Assembly: GCA_003344405.1 (NCBI GenBank)
Contig: NOWV01000051.1
Location: 248,001-312,000, forward strand
Source: Trichoplax sp. H2
Taxonomy: Eukaryota; Placozoa; Uniplacotomia; Trichoplacea
Reading direction: 5' to 3'
Length of the DNA: 64,000 bases
Below, piece after piece: positions 14,546-40,671 of the stretch. Positions within the stretch are counted from its first letter, which is position 1. Each line of letters opens with the position of its first letter. Both the position numbers and the translations under genes were made by a program. The notes under the pieces were generated by a model, which did no database searches, was not told the DNA's origin, and saw only the letters and a list, made by a program, of their open reading frames with translations.

Positions 14546-14956
14546 TCGTCCGTCACCTACAGGACCCGTACCGGTACCTGTGTACAGTGCTCACTGAACT
14601 AAGGTATAAACGCACTCAGCGACCGCTACCCTATAGAAAATACTACTCTATAGGCTATTGTACGTGCACCTCCCCTTCTTGGTGCACGGATGGGCAACCA
14701 GCTGAGGTGTCAACTCAAACAGACACTAGACTATCGCGAACAAGACCCATGGAAGAAAGAATTTGTATCCCCTTCGACCATGGACTGACTACCAGACTAC
14801 CGCTAGTGGGTGAGTCACTGCGTGAGCAGTCACTCGGCCAGTCAGTCACTCTCATTGGAGCGACACGACAATTTCACTGACAAAATCAGCTTTGGGATTT
14901 GCGGGATAGCGTTAAGCTGGCGCTTTTCTAATGGAAAAATTGATTTCTTCTGCTAA

Positions 14957-15091
14957 GAAATAACAACAATATTGCCTAAATTGCCTGGAAAAGTGACAAT
15001 TACACAAGGTAATAATCCATATTTGGAGTTCAATTGCATTGGTCCACCAGAATTTGCGCTAAATGATATCATTGCGTTGATCTACTGTCGA
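14957..15091 (+). other. Exon-like open segment, unidentified
   Basis: An open frame of about 45 codons containing KVTITQGNNPYLEFNCIGPP and ending at a GTATGA donor-like site at 15092. Its composition resembles coding sequence more than the surroundings, but I recognise no family and no upstream or downstream partner exon. It may be an exon of an unseen small gene, a relic, or chance. Confidence 0.2.
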
Positions 15092-15896
15092 GTATGATGA
15101 GGAACCCTACGAAAATTTCATTGAAACACGGACCGCTTTTTTTTTCTCTACCTATTTGCTTCTCTATCCCTAAGCAAAATGGCCACCAACTTTAGTTAGT
15201 CAACTGGTTATGAATGTACTGTATGGAATGACTAGGTTTTATGCCTTGCAGATAGATTATTTTATTCTGTGGGGAAAATACTTGTACAAGTGTCATGAGA
15301 GTTTACTGTAACATTGACTTGTTCTCATAACCAACATGCTTCAGCGATTGTCATTATTGATTTATTTATTTATAACATGATGATCAGTAGGACCATTTCG
15401 TTGTGATTCTTCATATCGGTTGTCCCTTCTGATTACTTATTGGATCATTTCTAGTAAGTTAGGTACTATAAGCAAGTTTCTATTTCGACCTTGACTGGGT
15501 TGTTTCACTAGTGAATAGGCTGTACTTTCCAAACAACGTTTCAAAAGTAATGACAGTGAATCATAAACCAGTGTGCAATACTCTTTCAATGAACAATAAT
15601 AAACAACCTCATTTCCCCACTGATAGCTACGCAATAGTTAAAGCATTACTTTATCGTTCATTCATGGATGGTATGTGAAAGAAATCCTGCTAATGATTGC
15701 TTTTTATGTTGAAATATATTCCTTCCCTGCTGTGGTCATCCTCAAATTGAAAATAGTAACATTTGGCTCGTTTTGAAAGCAAGTCAAAAGACAGACAACA
15801 AAAAGCCTTCAACCGATTTCTTCCCTAGGCTGGTTTTAGCTCAATCAGTTCATTACTAACCAAGATACATTGTAGTCAAAGTCATCCTTGTCCGCC

Positions 15897-29178
<13,282 letters not shown>

Positions 29179-31002
29179 CTAGTTAGGACGAAAAAGGATT
29201 GTATTATTTTGGTGTAGGCCAAATTACAATTGATACCAAAGAATTGCCTGTCATGTCTATTGACATATTCACTGATATATCATTTTTCCTGTAGAAGGAA
29301 CTCCGGTTGAAAATGGTCTATTGATTTACCGATAACTGGCTAACTACCATTTTTATATATTTCGTTTCATTATTTGCTGATTTTGTGAATAATATATAGT
29401 ACGGACAAACTGACTTTAACTTTTATAAAATCCAATAATGTTTGGATAAATTTAAAAATTTCAGTTTTGTAGCATAAATACACGTACACATACAGTATAT
29501 ATATATATTTAAGTATTTAAAAATTTTCGATTTTTAATGTGAAAGCTGCAGTATTTAACTGTTGCTTCATCAATGGATAAGTTTGTGCTCTGGAGCAGTC
29601 TCGTCAAAAATTTTTTAGACTATATACTATCGTTCTGTCTCATATTTGTTATTCTAGTTATTTCTTCGAAGATCTATCTGAGCAAATTCTATCTCTTATG
29701 ATTCTGTTTTCTGCTATAATAACACCGAAGTATACCGCTAAAACCTGTTATGAACGAATTTCTTTTAGAAGTAGCATTGCGATTATATGTTATGGGCAAT
29801 TAATAATGAAATGTAATAGACTGCCGCTAAATTAGATTTGAAAAAGATGCATTATATACGAGTACACATACGTATGTTAGGAAGGTATAAAAAGCGATAA
29901 TCTGATATTGCAGTAGTTAAATTTTAGGACTATCAATAAACGCACTCTTGTCGCATTGACACTAATTCTGTATAGCGATTCCTTTTTACATAGCTGCAAT
30001 TTAATAGTGTTTTTTCAATTTCCGTACTTTAACAATTATGGAAGATAATGTAATAAAGATTTTCAGCTTTTTTGGATAATATTGAAACGATAGATTTATT
30101 GTAAGATACCCTTAGCAACAGTCTGTACTACATGTATGTACGCTGCAATCGAAAGTATCTTAAAACACCCGGACTTAAATCGCCTGTTCAGTACGGTGTA
30201 TAATAAATACGTAAGCAATACGTACAGTATAGTCAAGATTACAAAATAATGTACGAATAGTAATATCCACCATAATCGCAGTACAACGAACAATTCACTA
30301 AACGTGAATCATAACAGCCATATCATACAAGTATTTTAAATACGTTGCGCAGAAGAATTCATAACAAAGCATATCCTAGCCATATTTCGGCAGTAGATAA
30401 GCTAAGGCATTAATTAATTACGCTATTTCATACGATGTAGCAGAGATTCATCTTTCTTTTTAAGAGTTCTTCCATGTTAATTTTCTAATACTAGACATAG
30501 CAGTGCTACCGATCACGACATAACTGGCTCCTTGTATATTAAAATCCAAATTACAACGAGACAGAGCAAAATTTTTTTAAAAGCAATTTATTATTTAATA
30601 GGATAACATCGAATGAAACTAGGATGAAAAGTGATAAATTATATAATTATACAACATTAGTTCTTCAACCTACGTGTATAATAGCATATAGTCTCGTAAG
30701 AATCACTGTTGACCACCCAAGGTTATTTTGCAAAAATCATAATCGTCTAGCATAGTGAAAGTACTATTCGTACATATACTAAAGATAGGAATTGATATCC
30801 AGTTCGCATAAAGGATATAGAAATTTCACGCAAAAATTTACATTACAAGTAGTCCATGAAGTGATAGTGCGTCCTGGAGATGTACTTTAGTAGAACGTTA
30901 TTTCTTATCCTTAGTTATTGGAATCCTATCAAAGTATGTTAGGAAATGTTCATTCATGGAAAGCCTCACAGGATTCTCGATCCGCAGTAAAAAATCTTAT
31001 AC
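29179..31002. other. Convergent intergenic region between MRCK and SART1
   Basis: Tail-to-tail region of 1.8 kb that must hold both 3' UTRs. A short TA run lies near 29497-29509. No further exon recognised on either strand. Confidence 0.5.
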
Positions 31003-34000
31003 TTACGTGTTAATTAAACCTTTACCGCCTCCACTTAACACAAGGAAAGCATTTTGTGTTTGTTCCATTTTATCTCTCATTAAACTTACAGTTCCCAGCG
31101 GAGTGTCAGTAGAACTCATTTTTTTAAATGCCTAATGTAATTGTATGTCATATTGATGAGATAAGAATTAACATAAAAATTGTTTACGTAGTTAATTTCG
31201 CACCTCTTCTTCAGCTAATTTTTTATTGCGTTTTTCAATTTTCTTCTTGCCAGATACCTTACCATGGAATCGATGAGATAATTCTCTAAATGCCTGTAGG
31301 TAAAATAGGAGATTAGCATTGTTGTTCCGCTTAACCTTAACGCTGAATTTCTACGGACAGTAAGTAGCTCAGATAAGCAAAGGAAATACCTCTTTGGCAT
31401 TTAGTCGGCGTCCAGAGTCATCAAAGTATTCTAGTTTAAAACCAGGCTTATAGTCATCCTTGTCCTTAAAGCTTGTATGGCCATATCGCGATGATGATCT
31501 GCCTCTAATAAGATAAAGGAATACACTCAAATTATCTGTATAAGTTCGAGTATTACATAATCAATTGCAATTATTTCATCTTACAGTTCCTTCAAAAATT
31601 TATCGTCAATTTCGTAGGAACTAAATAAAATCAAGGAAAACAGGTTATAGAATCGAAACTGTGTAAGATATCTCTTCGTATAGAGTTCTAACACTAATGC
31701 CTATGATAGATTGGAAGTTCTTACTTTTGATCCTCAACAACATAGTCAGTGGAGGGTAAATTTAATGGTTTATGGCTAGATTTCTTTTTAGGAGCATCTA
31801 AATAGCCTACATGGTGTATGACAAGATTCACAAGAAATAAGGAATTCACATAAAAAATGCCAACGCCATTGATATATAAGGGTGCATACCTTTCTTGGAA
31901 GCAAGAAGTAAAGCAGCCATAGTTCCTTTGCTGACAATTGGTTCATCGTTCATGAAACCAACTTCTGATTCGTCCTTTAAGGAAAAATAAAATTTGGACA
32001 TTTAAGAAAAGTAATTTGATACGCTGTAGTTTTAGTTGCGTAGCATTTACAAAATAATTGTATCAGGATTTCATCATGCAATCAATTCATACCACTTCAA
32101 TTTTAGCTGGTTTCTCATCTTCTGTGTTTACAGGTTCCCAACCGCTGTTTTCAACGTCATCGTCTTCGTCGTCCAGTTCCTACGATCAAAATAATTTCCA
32201 TTTAATTGTGGTAAAAGTATACCTTGATCGCTTTGTAAAAGCAGTAATTTAAATATCCCGACGTACCATATCGTCAGAATCCTTATCAGCTTCAACTTCA
32301 GTAGTACGACCTTAAGTAGAATATAAAAATTGATATCGAGAATGTATTGTTTAGTCTCGTCTAGATTTTTATGTATTATTACAATGTAATATTGAATACC
32401 CTGATTAGCTCTTCTAGATGTACGTGATATTGTTTCACCAAGACTACGACAGAATTCAGTAGTGGTGTTAAAGGTTATTCCGCTAGTAGCCTTGATATCT
32501 TCACTAGTATTATCCACGACAGACGCTGAAATTTGGCGGATCTGGAGATTAATTTATACCAGAAAAAGATAGTTAGTAACCCATTCGTAGATATTATTGC
32601 TGAATATTTATCCTGCAAACTAGAAAAAAGAATTACTTTCTCCTCTTGTGTAAGAGCTTGTTCTTGCAGTTTTCTTCTTCGATTTCTAAAGAATAATAAT
32701 ATAATAAGACGACCACTGGGGCAAAGTGCATTGACGAGATATTTTTTAATCAATTTTACCTGGCTAGAATATTTTCCATTTCAATTTCAGCTTCATCAAC
32801 AATTACCACGTTATCATCATTACGAACAATCGGATTAACTTCATCATTAATAGTAGGCTGTGTAACTAAAGGAAAAAAACGGGTTAGATACTATTTGACG
32901 CTTTAGAGTAAAAAGTTAATGTTAGTCAAATTTACCTGCGCTAATATCATTCGAACTACTAATATCCATAGGTTCACTGGTATCGTTACTTTTCACGAGA
33001 TTAGATACGGCACTTTTGTTACTGAAAGTTGATATAAGTAAAAATTGATTCTTGGATAAGCTTGATAGCAAACAGAATCCAAGAAACTTACCGTGATCCA
33101 TGATCTGCACGTTCGTCACTTTCAAGAGGAACAAGGTCATCAGCCTACGAGTTGATAACAATTTTTAGTTCATAGCAAAAATATGATAGTTACTAGTGTC
33201 TTTATATTTTATCGAGTAGAAAGGCATAATTAATCAGTATTTTTTACTTTCAAATTTTCACTTTTTCTGATTTTTCGACGCTTCTTCTTAGGCTTTTTGA
33301 ACTGTACCTAAATTTTAAAAAGAAATTAGCTTCAAGCATACGTTTTTTTACTATGAATTATTGCCCAATCAAACAGAGTTTTAATTACCATTTCTTCAGG
33401 TGTATAAAATTCTGAGCTTATTGTTCCTTTGCTATATTCTAAATTAACCTAAAAAATAGCCAATATAGGTAACTCAATTGCTTTTCATAGCATTAGTCAA
33501 TGGATACTGTACATACGCTCTGCGATTTTATTTCTTCTTTGATCTATAAAAAAGGTAACATTAATTCTTTTAGATAGAGCATAATTAATCAATAGCATAC
33601 TATTTCATAGTAACCTTTCTCATAAACATTGATAATTTGTTAAGAAATGAACAAAATGATTCACCTGCTTCAATTCATTCTCTATCGTCATGTCTGCCAT
33701 TCCGGAAGAACCTTTAACCGTCGTAGAACAATGTTTTAATGTAACGATTCGCAATATTTTAAAGAAAATTGGTAATTGTTAACATAAAATATTAGAACGG
33801 TAGAATTATTTACCCAGCCGAAAAGATGATTTCTTCTCGCCATCTATAACCTCATCATATTTAGATAACATTTGCTTTGCTTTAGGCTAGAAAATAAATT
33901 AACGTAAGGCATCTTAGAAGCTGGATGGCTACCATCTGCATGACATTAATTACATACTATTCCAAGTTCATCCCATTCATCATCGTCGTATGGTTGATAA

Positions 34001-36476
34001 TCTGGCTTTTTCTTCTTCAATTCTATATTTTTGCTAGCCTAGTCATGCCAAATACATATTATTAATAAATTTAATCAATTTCTAGAGCAGTACATACTGG
34101 TAGTGTGGCATTAACCTTTTCGTCATCTTTGATATTAACATTTTCCAAGACGTCTTCATTGTTATCTTCTAGAATACCTAGGCGGGGTAATCAATATATT
34201 AATATTACATCTAGTGTTATGATAACTTAATTTTAACTACTGTTGGTCTCTTCTGAATTACTACCTTTATCTTGCAAAGTCAAGATTACATTTTGTCCTT
34301 CCTACGTTGGAAAAATTATTTTAGTCAGTATCACGTACAATTAAATTTAGGAACTATTTAAGGTGACACGAACAGCTGCATTAATATACCCTACATATTA
34401 TTCACCTGAAATGCCGTTTTTGCATGTTCAATTTTTAATCCACTTAACGCATCAGATTTGTATCGATTTTTCGATTGCGCAATCTTTTTGCCAAATTCTG
34501 CTTCTACTAAATTGCCGATTCCGAATTCATCATCCATTTCCTCAAGCATTGTAGCCTGTTGAATTTGAAAGTTTTCTAGTATGAGTAAACCATTCAATAT
34601 CATCGCTATTACATTGCTAAGATTGTCACCCGTTTCTTAGCCATTTCTTTTTCTTTCTCTAATTTACGACTTTTTTCTACCCATGAACGAATATCGCCAG
34701 ATTGACTATCGTCAATTTCACCTAAAGTTTTGAAATTTCTGTTACAATAAACATTAAAGCAGGTTAGTATAGCAGACTTGCCATAGCTTTTACTTGTACT
34801 AATTGTTTCGTAAAGTTTTATTTTTAAAACATCATACTTTAGTTTCTCAGCAATCAAACGCTTCTCTCGCAAAGTGGCAAGCTTTTCTTTTAACTATATA
34901 ATAATAGTATTTTCATCACTTTTAATATCTTATTAGTGTATATATTATGTATACCCAGTATTTAACAAATTCACTAAATTATAACAAGTGTAACGGTAGT
35001 TGAAAATATCTTTATAGATAAGGCATGGATTTTTAAATGGCTAAAGAGAATCGAGTATTTGCATACCTTTTCAGTTTCCTTCATTTCACCCCAATTGACA
35101 GCAGGTACGTGGACAAATTCCTTTTCTTTGGTACCATTGTCTATAGTATAACAAATTTAGTATTGGCGGAGGTAAAGTATTAATATTGTTAGAAAAATTT
35201 TTCAACACGTCTATGCCGTAATCACTAGGTCTCGTATTTGATTCTGATCTTTGCATATTAATAATCATCATGATCCAAAAACTTACCATCATCATCCAAC
35301 TGAAGAGGCGCTAGGCCAAGTTGTGCCCTCAATTTGCTGCAAAGAATTAGATACGACTGTGAGGGTGGAGAATTAAAGTTTAACGGATAATAAGAAAGAT
35401 TCTAAACAGGTAGCAGCTGCCTAACTACCCGTTTAGAAACTTTCCTATCAGCTAGGGTCAATATACACAATGAATAATTTATAATTTAGCAGGCTTATTA
35501 TTTACTGACGTTGATGACTGTAGAGCTACATCTCAAAGTTACTTACTTTGTGTCTTCTATACTTAATGATTGCGTAGCGGCGCCTCCTGCTATTTACCAG
35601 ATCCGATGATATTGAATTAAGAAAATAAAAAAAGAGTGAAATAGTTAGGGCCATACAGGCGAGAATTATATGACGATAAAAATTAATTAACCACAACAGT
35701 ATGCCTGTACTGCACAATCCTATTTCCTATTTTCTATATGGCATCATAACAATGAATGCGTATGAAAGATTGACACGGAAAAACTATTCTATCTTCTCAT
35801 ATATAGCTGAGATAGGTTGCATATAGTAGAGAAGACATGACAAATTTACTGATCAATAGTTATAGGAATTCGATAACGGTACATGCTATAAGATGCAGGT
35901 AACAAAACTCATCAAAAAACGATGAATCGTGTTTCAGAGAGCTTTAAGAAAGAGTTAAAGTAGCGGTAGGAAGTAATGATGCAACGATATTGTTACGATA
36001 AGGACTTTTCTAAAAATAGAAGGTAGCAAGTTACAATTAGCTGATACCGTGGCCATTACTATTTTTTATTGACTTGTACCTTGATTATTACCACTGCTAG
36101 TATCTTTATCGAGTTGTGCATCATCTTTACTTCGCTTACTACTTTTGCTTGTACGATCAGTATCAAAGTCATGGCGATGACTATCTCTATCTTTCTCCTT
36201 CTTACTACTTGATTCACTACGCTCGGGACTTCTGCTCCGGCCGCGACGTTTGATGTCTTCCTTGTCACGGCTGTCACTTCGACGGCGCCGTCTGCTACGT
36301 CCATCTCTATCACGACTACCACTACGTTCACGTCGCTTTGATCTATCATGTTCTCGACTTCTGCTACGTTCTCGGCGACGATTGTCTCTTTCTTTGCTCC
36401 TATCCCTTCTCTTGGATTTACTACTTTGTAACTCATCACTTTCCTTGACTTTCTCGTCTTTGGTTGATGTACCCAT
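31003..36476 (-). CDS. SART1: SART1 / Snu66, U4/U6.U5 tri-snRNP splicing factor, multi-exon
   Basis: Nuclear spliceosome protein of the U4/U6.U5 tri-snRNP. The first exon (36476-36080) starts MGTSTKDEK, like other family members, and encodes an RS-rich domain (RSRSREHDRSKRRERSGSRD). Next come LSIEDTNKLRAQLGLAPLQL (exons near 35.58 and 35.3 kb; phases match), the conserved block around GDIRSWVEKSRKLEKEKEMA (34.6-34.9 kb), EEMDDEFGIGNLVEAEFG (34.5 kb), KKKPDYQPYDDDEWDELG (34.0 kb), FYTPEEMVQFKK (33.4 kb), RADHGS and MDISS segments (33.0 kb), GITFNTTTEFCRSLGE (32.45 kb), ALLLASKK (31.9 kb), YKPGFKLEYFDDSGRRLNAK (31.4 kb), and the C-terminus SSTDTPLGTV ... LSGGGKGLINT with stop at 31005-31003. 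An in-frame ATG at 36518 is an alternative start. The family is single-copy and essential in most eukaryotes (known). Convergent with MRCK. Confidence 0.93.
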
Positions 36477-37020
36477 CTTAGTTAAGTAACTGCAGAAGAA
36501 ATTTTGACGGTAATCCATTAAGATAATAGTAAGTCAATGCTATATGTAATTGCACTCGTACGCCAATCGAATAACTAAATGTTGGTATTTAGCTCATTAG
36601 TATAAGAATAGAACTGTTGATGGCAGAGTTAAAATTTGATTGAATGATCGGACATTGAAGCAGTTACTATTTCTAATAGTCCATGGTGATATTGTAGGGG
36701 AGTCAAATCACTGTCATGTTTAAAAGCTTTCAATTTCAATCTTGCAAATACGTGTATTGCTAGGTCTAACATTTTTTAAATTGCTTAGTTGTATGGGCAA
36801 ATACTGTAGTAGCTATCATCGAAATACTTAACTATGAGTTGTTTGTTATGGCGTTATCCTGCACACCTCAGTATTGAATCTAGTGTTTACGGTCGACTCA
36901 TCCATCCTTTTAATCTATCCCAATCTTTTCTACAGAAACACGCATAGTTATGAATAAGCTAAGGTATTGTAGAAAAATTCGAGTACTGAACAGTATGAGT
37001 TTATCATTTTAAGAGACTAT

Positions 37021-39110
37021 TTTCAATTACAATCATCATCTACAGCAATGAATCATCATTTTATTTCCACCATACGTCTAGAAGATATTTCAGTATACAC
37101 CATTCATCGTTACAACAGTGATGTAAATTGAAATAATGTTAATTTGTGTTGCGGACTGTTATGGTATAGCGTTAACATAGGGTGCTATTCTCAACTTGAC
37201 TGATTGTACTGTAATGGATATCCAATTGGACTATTTTTAATCGCAGTCGTAGCATGTAGCAATGGATCCTCATTTTATTTCCAGGATACATATAGACATT
37301 TATTATATCACCATTGGTCGCTACAGCAGTAATGTAAATTGAAATGATGTCAACTTGTGCTGCGGACTGTTTGATATTGCGTTAAGATAGAGCATTATTT
37401 TCAACTTGACTGATTGTCATAATGTCCAATTAGACTATTTTTAATCGCAGTTCTATCATGCAGCAATGGATCGTCATTTTATATCCAGGATACGTTTAGA
37501 TATCTAGTATATTATCATTAGTCGTTACAGCAGTAATGTGAATTGAAATAATGTCAACTTGTGTTGCGGATTGTTAGGATAGAGTATTATTCTCAACTCG
37601 ACTGATTGTCATGATGTCTAATTGGACTGGTTTAATCGCAGTTCTATCATGCAGCAAAGGATCATCATTTTATATTCAGTATATCATCATTGGTCATTGC
37701 ATTAGTAATGTAAATTGAAATGATGTTAACTTGTGTTGCGGATTGTTAGGATAGAGTATTATTCTCAACTTGACTGATTGTCATGATGTCCAATTGCACT
37801 ATTTTTTAATCGCAGTCATAACATGCAGCAAAGGATCTTCATTTTATATCTAGTATATCACCATTGGTCATCGCAGCAGTAATGTAAATTGAAATGATGT
37901 CAACTTGTGCTGCGGACTGTTTGATATTGCGTTAAGATAGAGCATTATTTTCAACTGGACAGATTGTCATGATGTCCAATTGGACTATTTTTAATCGTAG
38001 TTCTATCATGCATATCATGTAGTAATGGATCGTCATTTTATATCCAGGATACGTCTAGTATATTATCATTGGTCGTTACAGTAGTAATGTAAATTGAAAT
38101 GATGTCAACTTGTGTTGGGGACTGTTAGGATAAAGTATTATTCTCAACTCGACTGATTGTCATGACGTCCAATTGGACTATTTTTAATTGCAGTTATATC
38201 ATGCCGCAATGGATCATCATGCTATGTCCAGGATACATCTAGATATCCAGTATATCATCACGACTGATTGTCATGATGTCCAATTGGGTTATTTTTAATC
38301 ACAGTTCTATCATGCAGCAATGGATCGTCATTTTATATCCAGTATATTATCATTGGTCGTTACAGTAGTAATGTAAATTGAAACGATGTCAACTTGTGTT
38401 GGGGACTGTTAGGGTAAAGTATTATTCTCAACTCGACTGATTGTCATGACGTCCAATTGGACTATTTTTAATTGCAGTTTTATCATGCAGCAATGGATCA
38501 TCATGTTATGCCCAGGATACATCTAGATATCCAGTATATCATCACGACTGATTGTCATGATGTCCAATTGGATTATTTTTAATCGCAGTTCTATCATGCA
38601 GCAATGGATCGTTATTTTATATCCAGGATACGTCTAGTATATTATCATTGGTCGTTACAGTAGTAATGTAAATTGAAATGATGTCAACTTGTGTTGCGGA
38701 TTGTTAGGATAGAGTATCATTCTCAACTGGACTGATTGTCATGATGTCTAATTGGACTATTTTTAATCGCAGTTCTATCATGCCGCAATGGATCATCATG
38801 TTATGCCCAGGATACATCTAGATATCCAGTATATCATCACGACTGATTGTCATGATGTCCAATTGGACTATTTTTAATCGCAGTTCTATCATGCAGCAAA
38901 GGATCATCATTTTATATTCAGTATATCATCATTTGTCATTGCAGTAGTAATGTAAATTGAAATGATGTCAACTTGTGTTGCGGATTGTTAGGATAGAGTA
39001 TCATTCTCAACTGGACTGATTGTCATGATGTCTCATTGGACTATGTTTAATCGTAGTTCTATCATGCAGCAAAGGATCATCATTTTATTTCCAGGATACG
39101 CAGAGACATT
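37021..39110. repeat. Satellite-like tandem array, about nine degenerate ~170-290-bp units
   Basis: Every unit contains, in order, words like GTAATGTAAATTGAAATGATG, CAACTTGTGTTGCGGACTGTT, TCTCAACTCGACTGATTGTC, GATGTCCAATTGGACTATTT, TTAATCGCAGTTCTATCATG and GCAATGGATCATCATTTTAT. The TGTAAATTGAAA anchor recurs near 37123, 37333, 37533, 37707, 37880, 38088, 38370, 38665 and 38953. Unit length varies because a CCAGGATACATCTAGATATC segment is deleted or duplicated: the last copies form ~290-bp higher-order units. No long open frame. Confidence 0.9.
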
Positions 39111-39143
39111 CAATATGCCCATGGTAGTAGCATGCAGGTAAAG

Positions 39144-39520
39144 TAGGTGAAAATTGTGCAAATTATCCATGGTATCATTGCAATAACATGGAAAAGGCTG
39201 TCAAAATGGGGCAATAGACCCACACTATCATGCAGTATTGCAGAAAAGCGAATTTTCAACTTACGATCACTGTGGCAACCAAGTGGTGGAATGCAGACTG
39301 GTGGAAGTAACCAATTCAGTGAGTTTGTATTGGATTGGCAAGCGTTGCTCAGTATAGAATGGAATAAGCAAAGAGCTCAATAACGACTCGTTTACTATCT
39401 TGAAGAAGAAAGGAATAAAGCTTAAAGAGAACGAATAACGTGAGCAATTCTTCAGAGAGATTGAGGCCAAGTTGGAGCGCAGCAATGGCCAAGGAGAAGA
39501 TTCGTGTAGTCTAGTATAGT
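39144..39520 (+). pseudogene. Coding-like relic with in-frame stops
   Basis: One frame reads LLSIEWNKQRAQ, stop, RLVYYLEEERNKA, stop, a charged coiled-coil-like pattern broken by stops. This suggests a decayed exon, but I recognise no parent protein, and chance cannot be excluded. Confidence 0.15.
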
Positions 39521-39944
39521 GATTGCGTTGGCCTTTTTAATAGAGATGCACGCAATCTGATAATCTCTATGCTATAGTATGATTGATTGTCGCTGTTACC
39601 TACAGTAATGTAGTTTTAAGTGTCGAGTCTACTATGGAGTGCGTACGTTGTCATCACGTTAGTGGCTACGGTGAGCATGCCCAGTGTAGCAAGATGGACC
39701 TGAAAATACATTGACTTCAATGGCATTACCGAGGTCGAAAGCCGGTCAAAAGCCATCGACTTTCAGGGATGTTTCAGTACCAATCACAATGGTAGGAAGG
39801 TAGCAAAGCTGTAGAGATCAACAAAACTCGTCGCCGTGTGGAGAAGGGCAGTTTCTTGGATGATTATTAGACGTGTATATTATACCTATAATGATCAACC
39901 AAAATGTCCATGCTAAGCTAGGATACAGCTGTTTCATGAAAGCA

Positions 39945-40278
39945 GTCTCTTCTGCCATTTTGCTGATTGAGGATTCACTGCAGCTCTCGAAGAAGACTTG
40001 GACCGGACACTGGACGGCGGACACTCTTTTGGACGGACAGACATATGGCCTCCTCTTCCATCCGCCATTTTGCTGATTGAGGATTCACTAGAACACTCGA
40101 AGAAGACTTGGACCGGACACTGGACAGCGGACACTCGTTTGGACGGACAGACATGAGGCCTTCTCTTCCATCCGCCATTTTGCAGATTGGAGGATTCACT
40201 AGAAGTGCACTCGAAGAAGACTTGGACCGGACACTGGACAGCGGACACTTTTTTGGGACGGACAGACATTTGCTTTCC
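39945..40278. repeat. Three-copy ~110-bp repeat carrying a YY1-like CCGCCATTTTGC element
   Basis: GAAGAAGACTTGGACCGGAC starts near 39990, 40100 and 40214. Copies share CACTGGACAGCGGACACT, GGACGGACAGACAT and CTTCCATCCGCCATTTTGC, with the last element at 40062-40073 and 40172-40183 and a variant (CTGCCATTTTGC) at 39952. The module is much less AT-rich than its surroundings and ends about 400 bp before the NUP160 start codon. CCGCCATnTT is the reverse complement of the YY1 consensus AAnATGGCGG (established); use here is inference. Confidence 0.85.
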
Positions 40279-40530
40279 TTTCCTCAACCAATTGGAATGG
40301 ACTAAGTTTTTTCGAAATTAAGTAATAATATTATATTGTATTCCGTTGCCTGATGCTAAGCTCTGCTTGCAAGCAGTAACTTCAGATCAACCATGTTATT
40401 CCCATCAATACGAATGATTTGGAAAACGGACACGGAAGAATCAGACTGAGCAACTTTGATGGGCTATTTGGGGATAGTCCGTCCACCTGAAGCTCGGTCT
40501 ACAGTACTTTCGAGGGGTCCATGACTGACT

Positions 40531-40605
40531 ACTACAGTACGGTACAGTACTGCACAGTGTACTGTACTGTACTGTACTACGGACGTACTGTGTACAGTCC
40601 GTCCG
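40531..40605. promoter_or_regulatory. Palindromic TACTGTAC cluster upstream of NUP160
   Basis: Overlapping ACAGTAC/GTACTGT words in both orientations (GGTACAGTACTGCACAGTGT, then ACTGTACTGTACTGTAC) followed by a GTCCGTCCGTAG end. It lies 70-140 bp upstream of the NUP160 ATG. It could be part of the promoter or 5' UTR with hairpin potential; the function is inferred only from position. Confidence 0.5.
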
Positions 40606-40671
40606 TAGCAGCAGGCCGTTGAGCCGCGGTAACACTGGTTCAGACTCAGAAGTGGTGAAGAGTTTGCAGTC

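Larger units (their letters stand above)
10401..15896. other. Intergenic region between NCKX and MRCK, no secure gene
   Basis: No protein family recognised. A hydrophobic frame at 11719-11907 and overlapping frames at 13572-14143 lack similarity or splice support. The 3' half holds several simple or inverted repeats (listed separately) and a less AT-rich patch at about 14550-14880. The region should contain the 3' UTR of NCKX and the promoter and 5' UTR of MRCK. Confidence 0.5.
36477..40671. other. Divergent intergenic region between SART1 and NUP160
   Basis: Head-to-head spacer of 4.2 kb. Besides the promoters it holds a satellite-like array (37.0-39.1 kb), a short coding-like relic near 39.2-39.5 kb, a GC-richer three-copy repeat at 39.95-40.28 kb and a palindromic cluster at 40.53-40.6 kb. 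No intact gene recognised. Confidence 0.6.

Noticed and set aside
14470-14880. 136-codon open frame with a run of twelve Asn residues
   Set aside because: The Asn run comes from an AAT/AAC microsatellite, the rest matches no family, and no splice or start context supports it.
36059-36489. Other long open frames over the SART1 first exon, including one on the plus strand
   Set aside because: They are shadows of the repetitive RS-coding sequence; only the frame starting MGTSTKDEK joins the next exons in phase.
37021-39110. Possible CRISPR-like array
   Set aside because: Units are long and similar along their whole length with no conserved-repeat/unique-spacer alternation, and the context is eukaryotic.
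39934-40305. Overlapping open frames across the three-copy GC-richer repeat
   Set aside because: The frames simply repeat the same translated unit in several phases, as expected from a tandem repeat, with no protein similarity.
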